From Agrobacterium tumefaciens str. B6 (GTDB lineage: Bacteria > Pseudomonadota > Alphaproteobacteria > Rhizobiales > Rhizobiaceae): a DNA stretch of 64,000 nt. The translations under genes and the position numbers were made by a program. Of the stretch, positions 44,325 to 53,613 are shown piece after piece. Below the pieces are notes generated by a model. It was not told the origin of the DNA, did no database searches, and worked only from the letters and a program-made list of their open reading frames with translations. The DNA is taken from contig NZ_LMVK01000045.1 in assembly GCF_001541315.1 (NCBI RefSeq), positions 186,001 through 250,000 on the forward strand. The letters run 5' to 3'. How positions within the stretch are numbered: position 1 is the first letter of the stretch; every line of letters begins with the position of its first letter.

Positions 44325-46886
44325 TCATTCTCCCGCCTGCCGCAGAACCGGCGCCGCCTTCTGGCCGAGAATGCGCCATGTGCCGATGAGCCCGATGCCG
44401 ACAGTCATGACGAGGGCGACGACGAGGGTTCCGATCGCCACATCCGGCAGGAAGCTGGAGGGCAGCTTCATGATGCGGGCGATCACGAACCATGCGGAGA
44501 CGCCGCCGGCGAAAAGCGCGAAGACGGCGGTGGCGAGACCGAGCATCATATATTCGTAGGAGAAGGCGCGGATGAGCAGGTTTCGTGTGCCGCCCAGCGT
44601 TTTCAGGATGACCGCGTCGTGGGTTCGCGCGCGGTTGCCGGCAGCGAGAGCGCCGGCGAGAACGAGGACGGAGGCTATCAGCGCAACGGCGGCAGCGGCG
44701 CGAATGGCGGTGGCAAGCTGGCCGACAAGGCGGTTGACGACGTCGAGCGCATCCTTCACGCGCACGCTGGTGATCGTCGGATAGGCGTTGGTGACAGCGC
44801 GCAATATGCGGCCTTCGTCGGCGGCGGTTGCGGAAGGGTCGGCGAGTGTTGCCAGCCACGCATGCGGCGCGCCGCGGAAGGTGTTCGGTGAAAACACCAT
44901 GACGAAATTGATCGACAGTGATTCCCATTCGACGTTGCGCAGATTGGCGATCTTGGCCGTTATGCTGCGTCCGAGCACGTTGACGGTGACCGTGTCGCCG
45001 ATCTTGAGGCCCAGATCCCCCGCCTCTTTCGCGGCGAAGGAGACCAGCGGCTCGCCGCTATAGTCCGGCCCCCACCATGTTCCCTCCGTCAGCGTCGCGT
45101 TTTCAGGAATTTCCTGGGAATAGGTGATGCCCCGGTCACCGCGCAGCACCCAGCGTCCGGAAGATGGCACGTCCATTTTTGTCACGTCCTCGCCGTTAAG
45201 CGCCAGAATGCGGCCGCGCAGCATCGGTACTTCGGTCAGGGCTCCTTCCGGCGCTTCTTGCTTCAAAAGATCGCGGAAGCCCTGAACTTCGCTGCCCTGA
45301 ATATCCACGAAGAAGAAATTCGGTGCCTTTTCCGGCAGGCTGTCCGTCAGTTCACGACGCAGATTGCCGTCGATCAGGGTGAGCGTTACGAGGAGGGTCA
45401 GCCCGAGGCCGAGCGAAAGAACGACCGAGGGGGTGAGTGCGCCCGGCCGGTGAATATTACCGATCGCCAGCCTCAGCGCAGCCGAATGAACGCGCGGGCT
45501 GCGCTTGGCGATGGCCTTTACGCCCGCAGCCACCAGTCGCAGCACCACGAAGGCAAAAGCGATGGCCGCAAGGAAGATCGAGGCGATGAAGCGGTCTTCC
45601 GCCGAAAAGATGGCGAGGGCGGCAAGCGCCGCCAGCAGCAGGCCGGTTGCGGCCAGATAGGGCCAGGACGGCCAGCTTCCTTCTTCGAAACCCTGCTCGC
45701 GGAAAAGCGCGGTTGCCGGAACCTCACGCGCCTGGCCAAGGGGAACGATGGCGAAGGCGAACGTGGTCAGGAGGCCGAACAGGGCGGCGAGACCGAGAGC
45801 GCCGGGGTAAAAGGCGAGCTCTTCCGGTACAGGCAATACGCCTTCCAGAAACCGCATGGCGATGAGTGGCGCGACGGCGCCGACCACAAGGCCGATGACG
45901 ATGCCGACGGCGGCAATGAAGGCGATCTGGAAGAGATAGGTCATGGTGACCACGGAGGCCGGTGCGCCCAGGCATTTCAGCGAGGCGATCGTGGTGCGTT
46001 TGGAATCCAGAAACGCGCGGACGGCATTGGCGACGCCGACACCGCCGACGATGAGGGCGGTGAGGCCTACCAACGTCAGGAATTGCGAGAAGCGGTTAAC
46101 GTTTTCGGTGAGCGAGGGTGCCGCCCGGTCGCTGGTGCGGATGGACCAGCCAGCGTCAGGAAAGGCCTTGTTGGCCACGTCGATCATGGTTACCCGCGCC
46201 GCCGGGTCGTTCAGCTTGATCTTGTAGGCGTGTTCCACCAGGCTTCCGGTCTGAACGAGGCCGGAGGCAAAAAGGGCATCGCGGCTGACCATCAGCCTCG
46301 GAGCAAAACCGAAGCCGTCAGACAGCGCATCCGGTTCGTCGACCACGGTGCCGGTCAGTTTCAGCTTCACATTGCCGAGCAGGATTTCATCGCCGACCTT
46401 GATGCCGAGCCGTTCGAGCAGAAGCGGTGCGGCGATGGCGCCATAGGTGTCGCCGGTGCCAGCCAGAAGCTCGCTTAACGGCCGGTTGGGTTCGGCAACG
46501 AAGGTGCCAAAGAGCGGATAGGAGCCGTCTATGGCTTTCACCTCAGTCAACGTCTGTTCGGAACCGTCGGCAAGGCGCGCCATGGAGCGCAGCCCGGTGG
46601 AAACCGCGACGGTGCCTAGCCCATCGAGATAGGCCCGTTCTTCCTGCGTTGCTTCCCTGTTGCGCAGTTCGAAACGCACGTCGCCTGCCAGTATGGACTG
46701 ACCTTCCGTGGCAATGGCGCTGGTGACCGCGCGTGAGACGGAATTGACGGCGGCGATGGCGCCGGTTCCAAGCGCAATACAGGCAAGGAAAATGTAAAAG
46801 CCTCGAAGGCCGCCGCGAATTTCTCGCCGTGCGAGCCTCGCGGCGTTTCTGACATTGGCAAAAGACGGGAGAACAGATCCAGTCAT
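44325..46886 (-). CDS. FtsX-like ABC transporter permease (YbbP-like)
   Basis: An 853-residue membrane protein with a duplicated MacB/FtsX design. There is an N-terminal span (about 25-50), a large periplasmic domain to about 250, spans at about 265-420, a middle span group at about 430-510, a second periplasmic domain and three C-terminal spans. NAARLARREIRGGLRGFYIF begins it, and FLDSKRTTIASLKCLGA and TLGGTRNLLIRAFSYEYMML are the two coupling loops. Its start overlaps the ATPase gene by 4 bp. The YbbAP complex is thought to act mechanically on periplasmic or lipid substrates. The adjacent esterase matches the E. coli tesA-ybbA-ybbP arrangement. Confidence 0.87.
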   Translation of the reverse strand: MTGSVLPSFANVRNAARLARREIRGGLRGFYIFLACIALGTGAIAAVNSVSRAVTSAIATEGQSILAGDVRFELRNREATQEERAYLDGLGTVAVSTGLRSMARLADGSEQTLTEVKAIDGSYPLFGTFVAEPNRPLSELLAGTGDTYGAIAAPLLLERLGIKVGDEILLGNVKLKLTGTVVDEPDALSDGFGFAPRLMVSRDALFASGLVQTGSLVEHAYKIKLNDPAARVTMIDVANKAFPDAGWSIRTSDRAAPSLTENVNRFSQFLTLVGLTALIVGGVGVANAVRAFLDSKRTTIASLKCLGAPASVVTMTYLFQIAFIAAVGIVIGLVVGAVAPLIAMRFLEGVLPVPEELAFYPGALGLAALFGLLTTFAFAIVPLGQAREVPATALFREQGFEEGSWPSWPYLAATGLLLAALAALAIFSAEDRFIASIFLAAIAFAFVVLRLVAAGVKAIAKRSPRVHSAALRLAIGNIHRPGALTPSVVLSLGLGLTLLVTLTLIDGNLRRELTDSLPEKAPNFFFVDIQGSEVQGFRDLLKQEAPEGALTEVPMLRGRILALNGEDVTKMDVPSSGRWVLRGDRGITYSQEIPENATLTEGTWWGPDYSGEPLVSFAAKEAGDLGLKIGDTVTVNVLGRSITAKIANLRNVEWESLSINFVMVFSPNTFRGAPHAWLATLADPSATAADEGRILRAVTNAYPTITSVRVKDALDVVNRLVGQLATAIRAAAAVALIASVLVLAGALAAGNRARTHDAVILKTLGGTRNLLIRAFSYEYMMLGLATAVFALFAGGVSAWFVIARIMKLPSSFLPDVAIGTLVVALVMTVGIGLIGTWRILGQKAAPVLRQAGE

Positions 46887-47593
46887 GCCGATACCGCCCG
46901 CGCAATCTGGGGCTTCGCGCTGTCGCCCTCTATCTCGCCGGAGCGCACCTTGATCTGCCGTGAGCAGCGGGCGGCAAGCGACGGATCATGGGTGACGAGG
47001 ATCATCGTCATGCCGCGCTCGGCCTGTTTGGCAAAAAGAAGATCAGCGATCTGCCTGCCGGTATCGGTATCGAGATTGCCGGTCGGTTCATCAGCAATCA
47101 GTACCGCCGGTGAGGGGGCAAGCGCGCGGGCGATGGCGACACGTTGCTGTTCGCCGCCGGAGAGCTGGCCGGGATAATGGTTAAGGCGTTCACCGAGACC
47201 GACGGCGACGAGTTCGCGCCTGGCGATTTCGAAGGGGTTCGGGGTGTTTGCCAGTTCGAGCGGAACGGCGACATTTTCCAGTGCCGTCATGTTGGCGATG
47301 AGATGGAAGGACTGGAAAACAATGCCGATATTCCGGCCGCGAAAATCCGCCAGCGCGTCCTCGCCGAGCTTGTGCAGTTCCGTATTCGCGATGATGATTT
47401 CACCGCTATCGAGCCTCTCGAGACCGGCAAGCACCATCAGAAGCGTCGACTTTCCCGAGCCGGAGGGGCCGACGATACCAACCGCCTCGCTCTCTCCGAT
47501 TGAAAGATTGATGTTCTTGAGAACGTGAACGGAGGCGGCGGCATTGCCGAGCGTGAGGTCGGCTTTCTTCAGCTCTATGATGCTTTTCGTCAC
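46883..47593 (-). CDS. ABC transporter ATP-binding protein (YbbA/LolD-like)
   Basis: A 236-residue MacB/LolD-type ATPase. It has Walker A GPSGSGKST, the Q-loop IVFQSFHLIANMTALENV, signature LSGGEQQRVAIARAL, Walker B LIADEPTGNLDTDTG and the switch VTHDPSLA. GTG 47593 (VTKSIIELKK) with AGGAACGAG upstream is chosen over an ATG at 47659, which would add an extension lacking family similarity. It is coupled to the permease by ATGA. The esterase gene starts 92 bp away in the other direction. Confidence 0.87.
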   Translation of the reverse strand: MTKSIIELKKADLTLGNAAASVHVLKNINLSIGESEAVGIVGPSGSGKSTLLMVLAGLERLDSGEIIIANTELHKLGEDALADFRGRNIGIVFQSFHLIANMTALENVAVPLELANTPNPFEIARRELVAVGLGERLNHYPGQLSGGEQQRVAIARALAPSPAVLIADEPTGNLDTDTGRQIADLLFAKQAERGMTMILVTHDPSLAARCSRQIKVRSGEIEGDSAKPQIARAVSA

Positions 47594-47684
47594 AATTCTC
47601 GTTCCTATATAGGGTGATGAAAACGGTCTGGCGGTCGATGCGGTCGGTATTTCAGACAATGGGAACCAAGTTAGGAAAGCCGTG

Positions 47685-48335
47685 ATGAGATTTAAAGCTG
47701 CCCTGTTTCACTTCATCGTCATTTTCGCTACCGCCTTTTCCGCCACTGTTGTCACGGCTCAGGAGCGGACATGGCAACTGGTCGGCCTCGGCGACAGCCT
47801 GATGGCTGGCTATCAGCTGCCCCCAACCGACAGCTACACCGCACAGCTTGAGGCTGCATTAAAGGGCAAGGGCGTCAATGTCGCCATCGCCAATGCCGGT
47901 GTGTCCGGCGATACCTCTTCCGGCGGCCTGGCGCGGGCGGAATGGTCGGTTCCCGATGGTACTGATGGGGTCATTCTGGAACTCGGCGCCAATGACGCCC
48001 TGCGCGGAATTCCCCCCGAACAGACCGAAAAGAACATCGATACCATCATTTCCGGCTTCCAGAAGCGCAACATAGCCGTGTTGCTGGTCGGCATTATGGC
48101 ACCGCCGAATATGGGCGAAGATTACGCCAAGCGCTTCAATCCGATCTTTCCGAAGCTTGCCGAAAAATACAACCTGCCGCTTTATCCCTTCTTTCTGGAT
48201 GGCGTGGTGACGGATGATGCGCTGAATTTGGATGACAAGATGCACCCCAATACCAGGGGTGTGGCGATGATGGTTGAAAAATCTTTGCCGGCTGTTGAAA
48301 GCTTCATCAAGACAATCGGTGCGCAAAAAAAATAA
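47685..48335 (+). CDS. GDSL-family esterase / lysophospholipase (TesA-like arylesterase)
   Basis: A 216-residue periplasmic SGNH hydrolase with a signal peptide ending VVTAQ. Block I is VGLGDSLMAGYQL with the nucleophile Ser, block II has NAGVSGDTS, block III is ELGANDALRG, and block V is DDKMHPN with the catalytic Asp and His. TesA proteins hydrolyse acyl esters, thioesters and lysophospholipids. Ahead of it GTG 47682 and ATG 47685 are adjacent; the ATG has the better spacing (8 bp) from AGGA. It is divergent from the YbbAP-like pair, the same neighbourhood as in E. coli. Confidence 0.88.
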   Translation: MRFKAALFHFIVIFATAFSATVVTAQERTWQLVGLGDSLMAGYQLPPTDSYTAQLEAALKGKGVNVAIANAGVSGDTSSGGLARAEWSVPDGTDGVILELGANDALRGIPPEQTEKNIDTIISGFQKRNIAVLLVGIMAPPNMGEDYAKRFNPIFPKLAEKYNLPLYPFFLDGVVTDDALNLDDKMHPNTRGVAMMVEKSLPAVESFIKTIGAQKK

Positions 48336-48403
48336 GCACTTGCGCCCATCTGCATTGCGTGATTCGCTATGCTTGTTCTGCCAAGAGATTCGGGGAGCTC
48401 GCC

Positions 48404-48997
48404 ATGCCGAGACTGTTTACCGCCCTCGAAATTCCGCGCAATGCGGCTATGAGCCTCTCATTGTTGCGCGGTGGTCTGCCGGGAGCCCGGTGGATCGATG
48501 TGGAGAATTATCACATAACCCTGCGTTTTATCGGTGACATCGACGGGCGGACCGCCGATGAGGTCGTGGACAGGCTGGATCGGATCGAAAGGCCGGAATT
48601 CCAGCTCAATCTCACCGGTATGGGGTCCTTCGGCTCCAAGAAACCGCATTCCATCTGGGCCGGGGTTTCTCCCTCTCCGGAAATGCATGCGCTGCAGGCG
48701 GAAGTCGAGAGAATCTGCCAGAGGATCGGTCTCCCGCCCGATCCGCGCAAGTTCATGCCGCATGTCACGTTGGCGCGGCTGCGCTCATCGCGGCTGGACG
48801 ATGTCGTTCATTATCTTTCCGGACGCGGCAACTTCCGCACCTCGCCCTTTACGGTCGGACGTTTTGTGCTGATGTCGTCGAAGGAATCGGTGGGCGGCGG
48901 GCCCTATATCGTTGAAGAGGCGTTCCCGCTTCACGAGGCCCGGTCCAGCTCCATCTTTTCGAGCAACGACCTGCATCCTGCCAAGAGCATGTTGTAG
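48404..48997 (+). CDS. thpR: RNA 2',3'-cyclic phosphodiesterase (2H family)
   Basis: A 197-residue two-histidine phosphoesterase. The paired catalytic motifs are YHITLRFIG and PHVTLARL, in the two symmetric lobes. It starts MPRLFTALEIP, standard for ThpR (LigT), and GGGGAG lies 8 bp upstream of ATG 48404. The activity opens 2',3'-cyclic phosphate ends of RNA. The C-terminal 22 residues (HEARSSSIFSSNDLHPAKSML) are encoded in DNA that also encodes the end of the opposite-strand phosphatase gene; the overlap is 67 bp. Confidence 0.87.
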   Translation: MPRLFTALEIPRNAAMSLSLLRGGLPGARWIDVENYHITLRFIGDIDGRTADEVVDRLDRIERPEFQLNLTGMGSFGSKKPHSIWAGVSPSPEMHALQAEVERICQRIGLPPDPRKFMPHVTLARLRSSRLDDVVHYLSGRGNFRTSPFTVGRFVLMSSKESVGGGPYIVEEAFPLHEARSSSIFSSNDLHPAKSML

Positions 48998-49410
48998 ACG
49001 CCAAGGAACCCGTCCTCGGCACCGTAATAGGGATCGGGGACGTTCTCACGACGACCAACGGCATAATCCATGAAGAGATGGATTTTGTGCCGGTGTTTTT
49101 CCGGGCTCGATTGAAGCAGGTTCGCCAGATTGTTTTCGTCCATGGCGAGTATCAGGTCGAAAGTCTCGAAATCTGTCCGGGTGACCTGTCTTGCCCGCTG
49201 ACTTGAAATATCGATGCCGTGCCGTCGCGCCATGGCGATGGACCGGGGATCAGGCGCATCACCCGCGTGCCAGCCGCCGGTGCCGGCGGAATCGATAGCG
49301 AGCTGGTCAGACACGGCCGCGTCATCGGCAAGATGTCTCAAAACGCCTTCGGCAATCGGTGAGCGGCAGATATTGCCCATGCAGACAAAAAGAATAGCTG
49401 TATGTTTCAT
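48931..49410 (-). CDS. Low-molecular-weight protein tyrosine phosphatase
   Basis: A 159-residue cytosolic phosphatase. The P-loop VCMGNICRSPIAEG at residues 9-22 contains the nucleophile Cys and the Arg of the CX5R motif. The general acid is in the late loop VPDPYYGAEDGF (Asp-Pro). Family members dephosphorylate tyrosine kinases of capsule and exopolysaccharide synthesis or act on small substrates; no such kinase gene is nearby. The C-terminus (RSLLEKMELDRAS) overlaps the tail of thpR on the opposite strand. Confidence 0.9.
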   Translation of the reverse strand: MKHTAILFVCMGNICRSPIAEGVLRHLADDAAVSDQLAIDSAGTGGWHAGDAPDPRSIAMARRHGIDISSQRARQVTRTDFETFDLILAMDENNLANLLQSSPEKHRHKIHLFMDYAVGRRENVPDPYYGAEDGFLGVYNMLLAGCRSLLEKMELDRAS

Positions 49411-49468
49411 GGAATATGCGTCGATCCGGTCGTTGAAGCGTTAATGGGTCTCAAGCGGAGGCAAGTTC

Positions 49469-49774
49469 ATGAAATATCCCAGACTCGAGCCGGACGCCAT
49501 CCGGCAGGCCCTGTCGAAACTCGAGGGCTGGTCCCTGCGAGAAGACGGGGCGGCGATCGTCCGTTCCTTCAAGTTTTCAAGTTTTGCGGAAGCCTTCGGT
49601 TTCATGGCCGAATCCGCACTTGTTGCGGAAAGGCTTAATCATCATCCGGAATGGTCCAATGTCTATTCGCGGGTCAAGGTTTGCCTCACCACGCATGATT
49701 CACAGGGAGTGACGGAGCGGGATTTTCTTCTGGCCGAAGCCATGCAGAAGGCGGCTGCGGGCCGAAGCAATTGA
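49469..49774 (+). CDS. phhB: 4a-hydroxytetrahydrobiopterin dehydratase (pterin-4a-carbinolamine dehydratase)
   Basis: A 101-residue enzyme that regenerates pterin cofactor after aromatic hydroxylation. The active-site histidines are in [20 protein letters not shown], with the third His in [10 protein letters not shown]. The fold and length are standard. No phenylalanine hydroxylase gene is in the window. ATG 49469 is preceded by GGAGGCAAGTTC. It starts 58 bp after the divergent tyrosine phosphatase and 51 bp before the YkvA gene. Confidence 0.92.
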   Translation: MKYPRLEPDAIRQALSKLEGWSLREDGAAIVRSFKFSSFAEAFGFMAESALVAERLNHHPEWSNVYSRVKVCLTTHDSQGVTERDFLLAEAMQKAAAGRSN

Positions 49775-49825
49775 ACGGCGGACCTTAAATCCCATATAAT
49801 AGCCGTGACCGGAGGACCGTCGATC

Positions 49826-50206
49826 ATGGATGATGTGAAAATCGGTGAAATTCTTCTGCCGGGTGAAACCGACAGGCAGCAGGAGCGTGAAAATGCGGTG
49901 CGGGCGAAATTCTGGCCCAAGCTGAAGCGTGTGATGTCAAAAGTGCCCTTCGCGCGCGATGCGGCGGCGGCCTATTATTGCGCGATCGACCGTGACACGC
50001 CGCTGCGCGCAAAGGGTATCATCCTGGCGGCGCTTGCCTATTTCATCATGCCGATGGATGCCGTGCCTGACGTGCTGGCCGTCATCGGTTTTACCGATGA
50101 TATTGCCGTCATCACGGCAGCGCTTGCCATGATCCGCGCTCATATCAAGATGGAGCACTACGAGGCCGCTGACGCCATGCTGAAGCGACAGCAGGAAGCC
50201 GGGTAA
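49826..50206 (+). CDS. YkvA family protein (DUF1232)
   Basis: A 126-residue protein. The DUF1232 core is LAYFIMPMDAVPDVLAVIG followed by FTDDIAVITAAL; it forms one or two membrane-associated helices in a conserved Pro-x-Asp pattern. The preceding 60 residues are charged and probably cytoplasmic. The function of the family is unknown. ATG 49826 lies 10 bp after GGAGG; a GTG at 49805 is upstream of that site and so less likely. It may be cotranscribed with phhB. Confidence 0.85.
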   Translation: MDDVKIGEILLPGETDRQQERENAVRAKFWPKLKRVMSKVPFARDAAAAYYCAIDRDTPLRAKGIILAALAYFIMPMDAVPDVLAVIGFTDDIAVITAALAMIRAHIKMEHYEAADAMLKRQQEAG

Positions 50207-50503
50207 CGTCTCTGTGATGTGTCCGTCCGGCAGAGCCCGGCGGGTGACAAATTCTTGCCTGAATTTATGTGTCTTACACACGAGGGAAGGGCGTGCCACG
50301 CCGTTCTCCTCAGGGCGTCGGGAAGTCGCCAATCTGTAACACCGCAAGACGTTTCCGGCATTTTATGCGTGTTGTTGACGGTTTGGTAACCGCTTTCCGA
50401 CCACAATGAGAAAAGACGATCCGCACCTGAACGTGGCCGATCCAGAAACTGGGCTCGCCGCTGCTTCGGGCCAATGGAAGACAATAACCCGGCAGGAAAT
50501 TCT

Positions 50504-51007
50504 ATGTTTGTAAGAAGTGTAGCAACCGCAGCGGCCATTTTGCTGACCAGCGTCAGCGTAGCATCTGCACAGTCGCCCACGCGCATCCAGCAGTTCAATG
50601 CATGGGGTGCCTATTCGTACAAATCGGGCAACAGCACCGTCTGCTACGTTCTTTCCATTCCGACCGCCAAGGAACCGGCGAGCGTCGACCACGGCGATAT
50701 TTTCTTCATCGTGTCGCAGCGCCCGGGCCAGAATATCTCCTATGAGCCGCAGGCCATGGTGGGTTATTCGCTCAAGCAGGGTTCCAAGGTCAATGTGACG
50801 ATCGACAACAAGAACTTTGTCATGTTCACCAAGGACAAGGCCGCTTGGGTTGAAAACGCCGCTGAAGAACCGGCTCTCGTGGCTGCCATGAAGGGCGGCA
50901 AGTCCATGACCGTCAAGGCAGTCTCAGGCCGCGGCACCGCGACCTCCTATTCCTATTCGCTGTCGGGTATTTCGGCAGCTCTCAAGCAGATTGAGAGCTG
51001 CAAGTAA
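50504..51007 (+). CDS. Invasion-associated locus B (IalB) family exported protein
   Basis: A 167-residue protein with a signal peptide ending in VSVASAQ at about residue 23. The mature part, about 140 residues, has FNAWGAYSYKSGNSTVCYVL, FFIVSQRPGQN, YSLKQGSKVNVTID and MTVKAVSGRGTATSYSYSLS, a beta-rich pattern, with Cys in VCYV and in ESCK at the end, probably disulfide-bonded. The family was named in Bartonella but is common in plant-associated and free-living rhizobia, where it is probably an envelope component. GCAGGAAA precedes ATG 50504. The 297 bp before it contain CGGTT-TGGT-AACCG (50379-50392) and no gene. Confidence 0.85.
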   Translation: MFVRSVATAAAILLTSVSVASAQSPTRIQQFNAWGAYSYKSGNSTVCYVLSIPTAKEPASVDHGDIFFIVSQRPGQNISYEPQAMVGYSLKQGSKVNVTIDNKNFVMFTKDKAAWVENAAEEPALVAAMKGGKSMTVKAVSGRGTATSYSYSLSGISAALKQIESCK

Positions 51008-51031
51008 CCCTGACGCTTCATCGCATTTGAT

Positions 51032-51055
51032 AATGGCCGGTCATTGACCGGCCAT
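51032..51055 (+). terminator. Terminator of the IalB-family gene
   Basis: AATGGCCGGTCA pairs with TTGACCGGCCATT over 11-12 bp, followed by TGCGTTTTTG. It lies 25 bp after the stop. Confidence 0.75.
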
Positions 51056-51207
51056 TTGCGTTTTTGCCAGTTTGATGCTAAAGGCGCGGCAACATTGACA
51101 GGCGGATGCGCGAAAAGTGCTCCGCCTTTGATTTTCTCGACATGCAGACGATTTTCCGCCTATCCGACAGGCCGGTCGTGCGATGCATGGAATGATGGGA
51201 TAGCGTG

Positions 51208-52446
51208 ATGTCCGTAATGCAAGCCCCTGCCGGCCTGGCAGTCAAAACCCCGCTGATCGCCAATAGCGATCTGATGTCCGGCAAGCCGTCACTGATTGGC
51301 CTGACGCGTGAGGAAATGGGCGAGGCGCTGGCCGAGATCGGCGTGCCGCAGAAGCAGGTGAAGATGCGCGTCAGCCAGTTGTGGAACTGGCTTTATGTGC
51401 GCGGCGTCTCCGATTTCGACAATATGACCAATGTCGCCAAGGAGCTTCGCGAGAAGCTGAAGGCGGCCTTCACCATTGCCCGTCCGGAAATCGTCGAGGA
51501 GCAGATCTCCAATGACGGCACCCGCAAATGGCTGATGCGCTTTCCGCCGCGTGGTGCGGGACGTCCTGTCGAGATCGAGACGGTCTATATTCCCGAAGAA
51601 GGTCGCGGCACGCTGTGCATATCGAGCCAGGTCGGCTGTTCGCTGACCTGTTCCTTCTGTCACACCGGTACCCAGCGTCTGGTGCGCAACCTGACGGCTG
51701 AGGAAATTCTCGCCCAGCTGCTGCTGGCTCGTGACCGGCTCGGCGATTTTCCCGATGGTTCGACCCCGGTAGGCGCCTATGTGCCGAGCGAGGGCCGCAA
51801 GGTCTCCAACATCGTGATGATGGGCATGGGCGAGCCGCTCTATAATTTCGAGCATGTGAAGACCGCGCTCCTGATTGCGACCGATGGCGATGGCCTGTCG
51901 CTCTCCAAGCGTCGCGTCACGCTCTCCACCTCCGGCGTCGTGCCGGAAATCTTCCGCACCGGCGATGAGATCGGCGTCATGCTGGCGATTTCGCTGCATG
52001 CGGTGCGCGACGACCTGCGTGACATGCTGGTGCCGATCAACAAGAAATATCCGCTGAAGGAGCTGATCGAGGCCTGCCGCAATTATCCGGGTCTCTCCAA
52101 CGCTCGCCGCATTACCTTCGAATATGTGATGCTGAAGGATGTCAACGACAGCTTGGAAGATGCCAAGATGCTGGTGCAGCTTCTGAAGGGCGTTCCGGCC
52201 AAGATCAACCTCATTCCGTTCAATCCATGGCCGGGCACGAACTACCAGTGCTCCGAATGGGCGCAGATCGAGAAGTTCGCCGATTTCATCAATCAGGCGG
52301 GTTATGCCTCGCCGATCCGCACGCCGCGCGGCCGCGATATCCTCGCCGCCTGCGGTCAGCTGAAGTCGGAATCCGAGCGCATGCGCAAGACCGAAAGGCT
52401 GGCTTTCGAGGCGATGATGATCGCAAACCACGGTGCGGATGACTGA
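51208..52446 (+). CDS. rlmN: 23S rRNA (adenine2503-C2)/tRNA (adenine37-C2) dual-specificity methyltransferase RlmN
   Basis: A 412-residue radical-SAM methyltransferase. The cluster cysteines are Cys144, Cys148 and Cys151 in GCSLTCSFC. The methyl-carrying Cys is in [12 protein letters not shown] near the C-terminus, and [18 protein letters not shown] is the SAM-side signature. It methylates A2503 of 23S rRNA and A37 of some tRNAs. ATG 51208 is preceded directly by an in-frame GTG (51205), and GGGA lies 5-10 bp upstream; either could serve. It is transcribed alone. Confidence 0.94.
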   Translation: MSVMQAPAGLAVKTPLIANSDLMSGKPSLIGLTREEMGEALAEIGVPQKQVKMRVSQLWNWLYVRGVSDFDNMTNVAKELREKLKAAFTIARPEIVEEQISNDGTRKWLMRFPPRGAGRPVEIETVYIPEEGRGTLCISSQVGCSLTCSFCHTGTQRLVRNLTAEEILAQLLLARDRLGDFPDGSTPVGAYVPSEGRKVSNIVMMGMGEPLYNFEHVKTALLIATDGDGLSLSKRRVTLSTSGVVPEIFRTGDEIGVMLAISLHAVRDDLRDMLVPINKKYPLKELIEACRNYPGLSNARRITFEYVMLKDVNDSLEDAKMLVQLLKGVPAKINLIPFNPWPGTNYQCSEWAQIEKFADFINQAGYASPIRTPRGRDILAACGQLKSESERMRKTERLAFEAMMIANHGADD

Positions 52447-52554
52447 ATCAGCCGCAATTGCGCCATAAAGCTTGATTTGCAGCGGTTCTCTGATTGATTT
52501 CAGACTGTCTTGTTCCTAAGAAGACGAAAACAGGGAACCAACAGGAGGATATCC

Positions 52555-53508
52555 ATGCGCGCATTCATTCTGGCTCTCGCTGCCGCGAGCGCCCTCGTTC
52601 TGCCGGCCAAGGCCGAAAACGTCACCGTCGCCGTCACCGCCATTGTTGAACATCCGGCGCTCGATGCCGCTCGCGATGGCGTGAAGGCCGCCCTTGCCGA
52701 AGCCGGTTACAAGGAAGGCGAGAACCTCAAGTTCCTGTACGAGTCCGCGCAGGGCAATCCCGGCACCGCAGCGCAGATCGCGCGTCAGTTCGTGGGCGAC
52801 GCTCCTGATGTCATCGTGCCGATCTCCACGCCGTCCGCCCAGGCCGTCGTTGCCGCCACGCGTGATATCCCGGTCGTCTTCACGGCAGTTTCCGATCCGG
52901 TCGGCGCGCAGCTCGTAAAGAGCATGGAAAAGCCCGGCGGCAACGTGACCGGCCTTTCCGACATGCTGCCGGTTGGTGAACATCTGGCGCTCATCAAGGA
53001 AATCTCGCCGAACGCCAAGTCCATCGGCTTCATCTACAACTCGGCCGAAGCCAACTCCGCCTCGACGCTCGCTTTGCTGAAGGCTGAAGCTGAAAAGGCT
53101 GGCCTCAAGATCGTCGAATCCGTCGCCACCAAGTCCGCCGAAGTGCAGGGCGCAACCCGCGCGCTGGTCGGCAAGGCTGACGTGATCTACGTTCCGACCG
53201 ACAACACCATCGTTTCCGCTTTCGAAGCGGCAGCCGGCGTTGCTTCCGAAGCCAAGATCCCGCTCTACGCCGCCGATACGGATTCCGTTGCCCGCGGCGC
53301 GGTTGCGGCCCTCGGCTTCAACTATTTCGACGTTGGCAAACAGACCGGCGCGGTCGTCGTCCGCATCCTCAAGGGTGAAAAGCCGGGCGACATTCCGGCA
53401 ACCGTTGCTGTCGGTACCGATCTGGTGATCAACAAGAAGGCCGCTGAAAAGGCTGGCGTTACCTTCCCCGAAAGCGTCACGAAGCGCGCCACCAAGGTCA
53501 TCGACTAA
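52555..53508 (+). CDS. ABC transporter substrate-binding protein (TrpX / ABC_sub_bind family)
   Basis: A 317-residue periplasmic binding protein of the PF04392-type family, with a signal peptide MRAFILALAAASALVLPAKA. The core pattern is VTAIVEHPALDAARDGVKAA, APDVIVPISTPSAQAV, VFTAVSDPVGAQLV and VIYVPTDNTIVSAFEA. Family members bind tryptophan, tyrosine or related aromatic compounds, although the ligand here is not shown. AGGAGGATAT is a strong ribosome site 5 bp before ATG 52555. The first gene of the operon, it is separated from the permease by a hairpin that probably lets the binding protein be made in excess. Confidence 0.88.
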   Translation: MRAFILALAAASALVLPAKAENVTVAVTAIVEHPALDAARDGVKAALAEAGYKEGENLKFLYESAQGNPGTAAQIARQFVGDAPDVIVPISTPSAQAVVAATRDIPVVFTAVSDPVGAQLVKSMEKPGGNVTGLSDMLPVGEHLALIKEISPNAKSIGFIYNSAEANSASTLALLKAEAEKAGLKIVESVATKSAEVQGATRALVGKADVIYVPTDNTIVSAFEAAAGVASEAKIPLYAADTDSVARGAVAALGFNYFDVGKQTGAVVVRILKGEKPGDIPATVAVGTDLVINKKAAEKAGVTFPESVTKRATKVID

Positions 53509-53527
53509 CCGAAACCAGACTGAATTG

Positions 53528-53556
53528 CGGGCGGCGGCATTTCGCCGCCCGTTTTA
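53528..53556 (+). terminator. Intercistronic hairpin between binding protein and permease genes
   Basis: CGGGCGGCG (53528-53536) pairs with CGCCGCCCG (53543-53551), followed by TTTTA. It is a weak or partial terminator 19 bp after the first gene, typical of ABC importer operons. Confidence 0.7.
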
Positions 53557-53613
53557 CGTGGCACGAGACGGTGCCCGTATCCGCCTGATGGCGGCAATAA
53601 CAAGGACATTACC

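Noticed and set aside
45258..46478. 406-codon open frame antisense to the FtsX-like permease
   Set aside because: The composition is Gly/Arg/Gln-rich without hydrophobic core pattern; the permease on the other strand is convincing.
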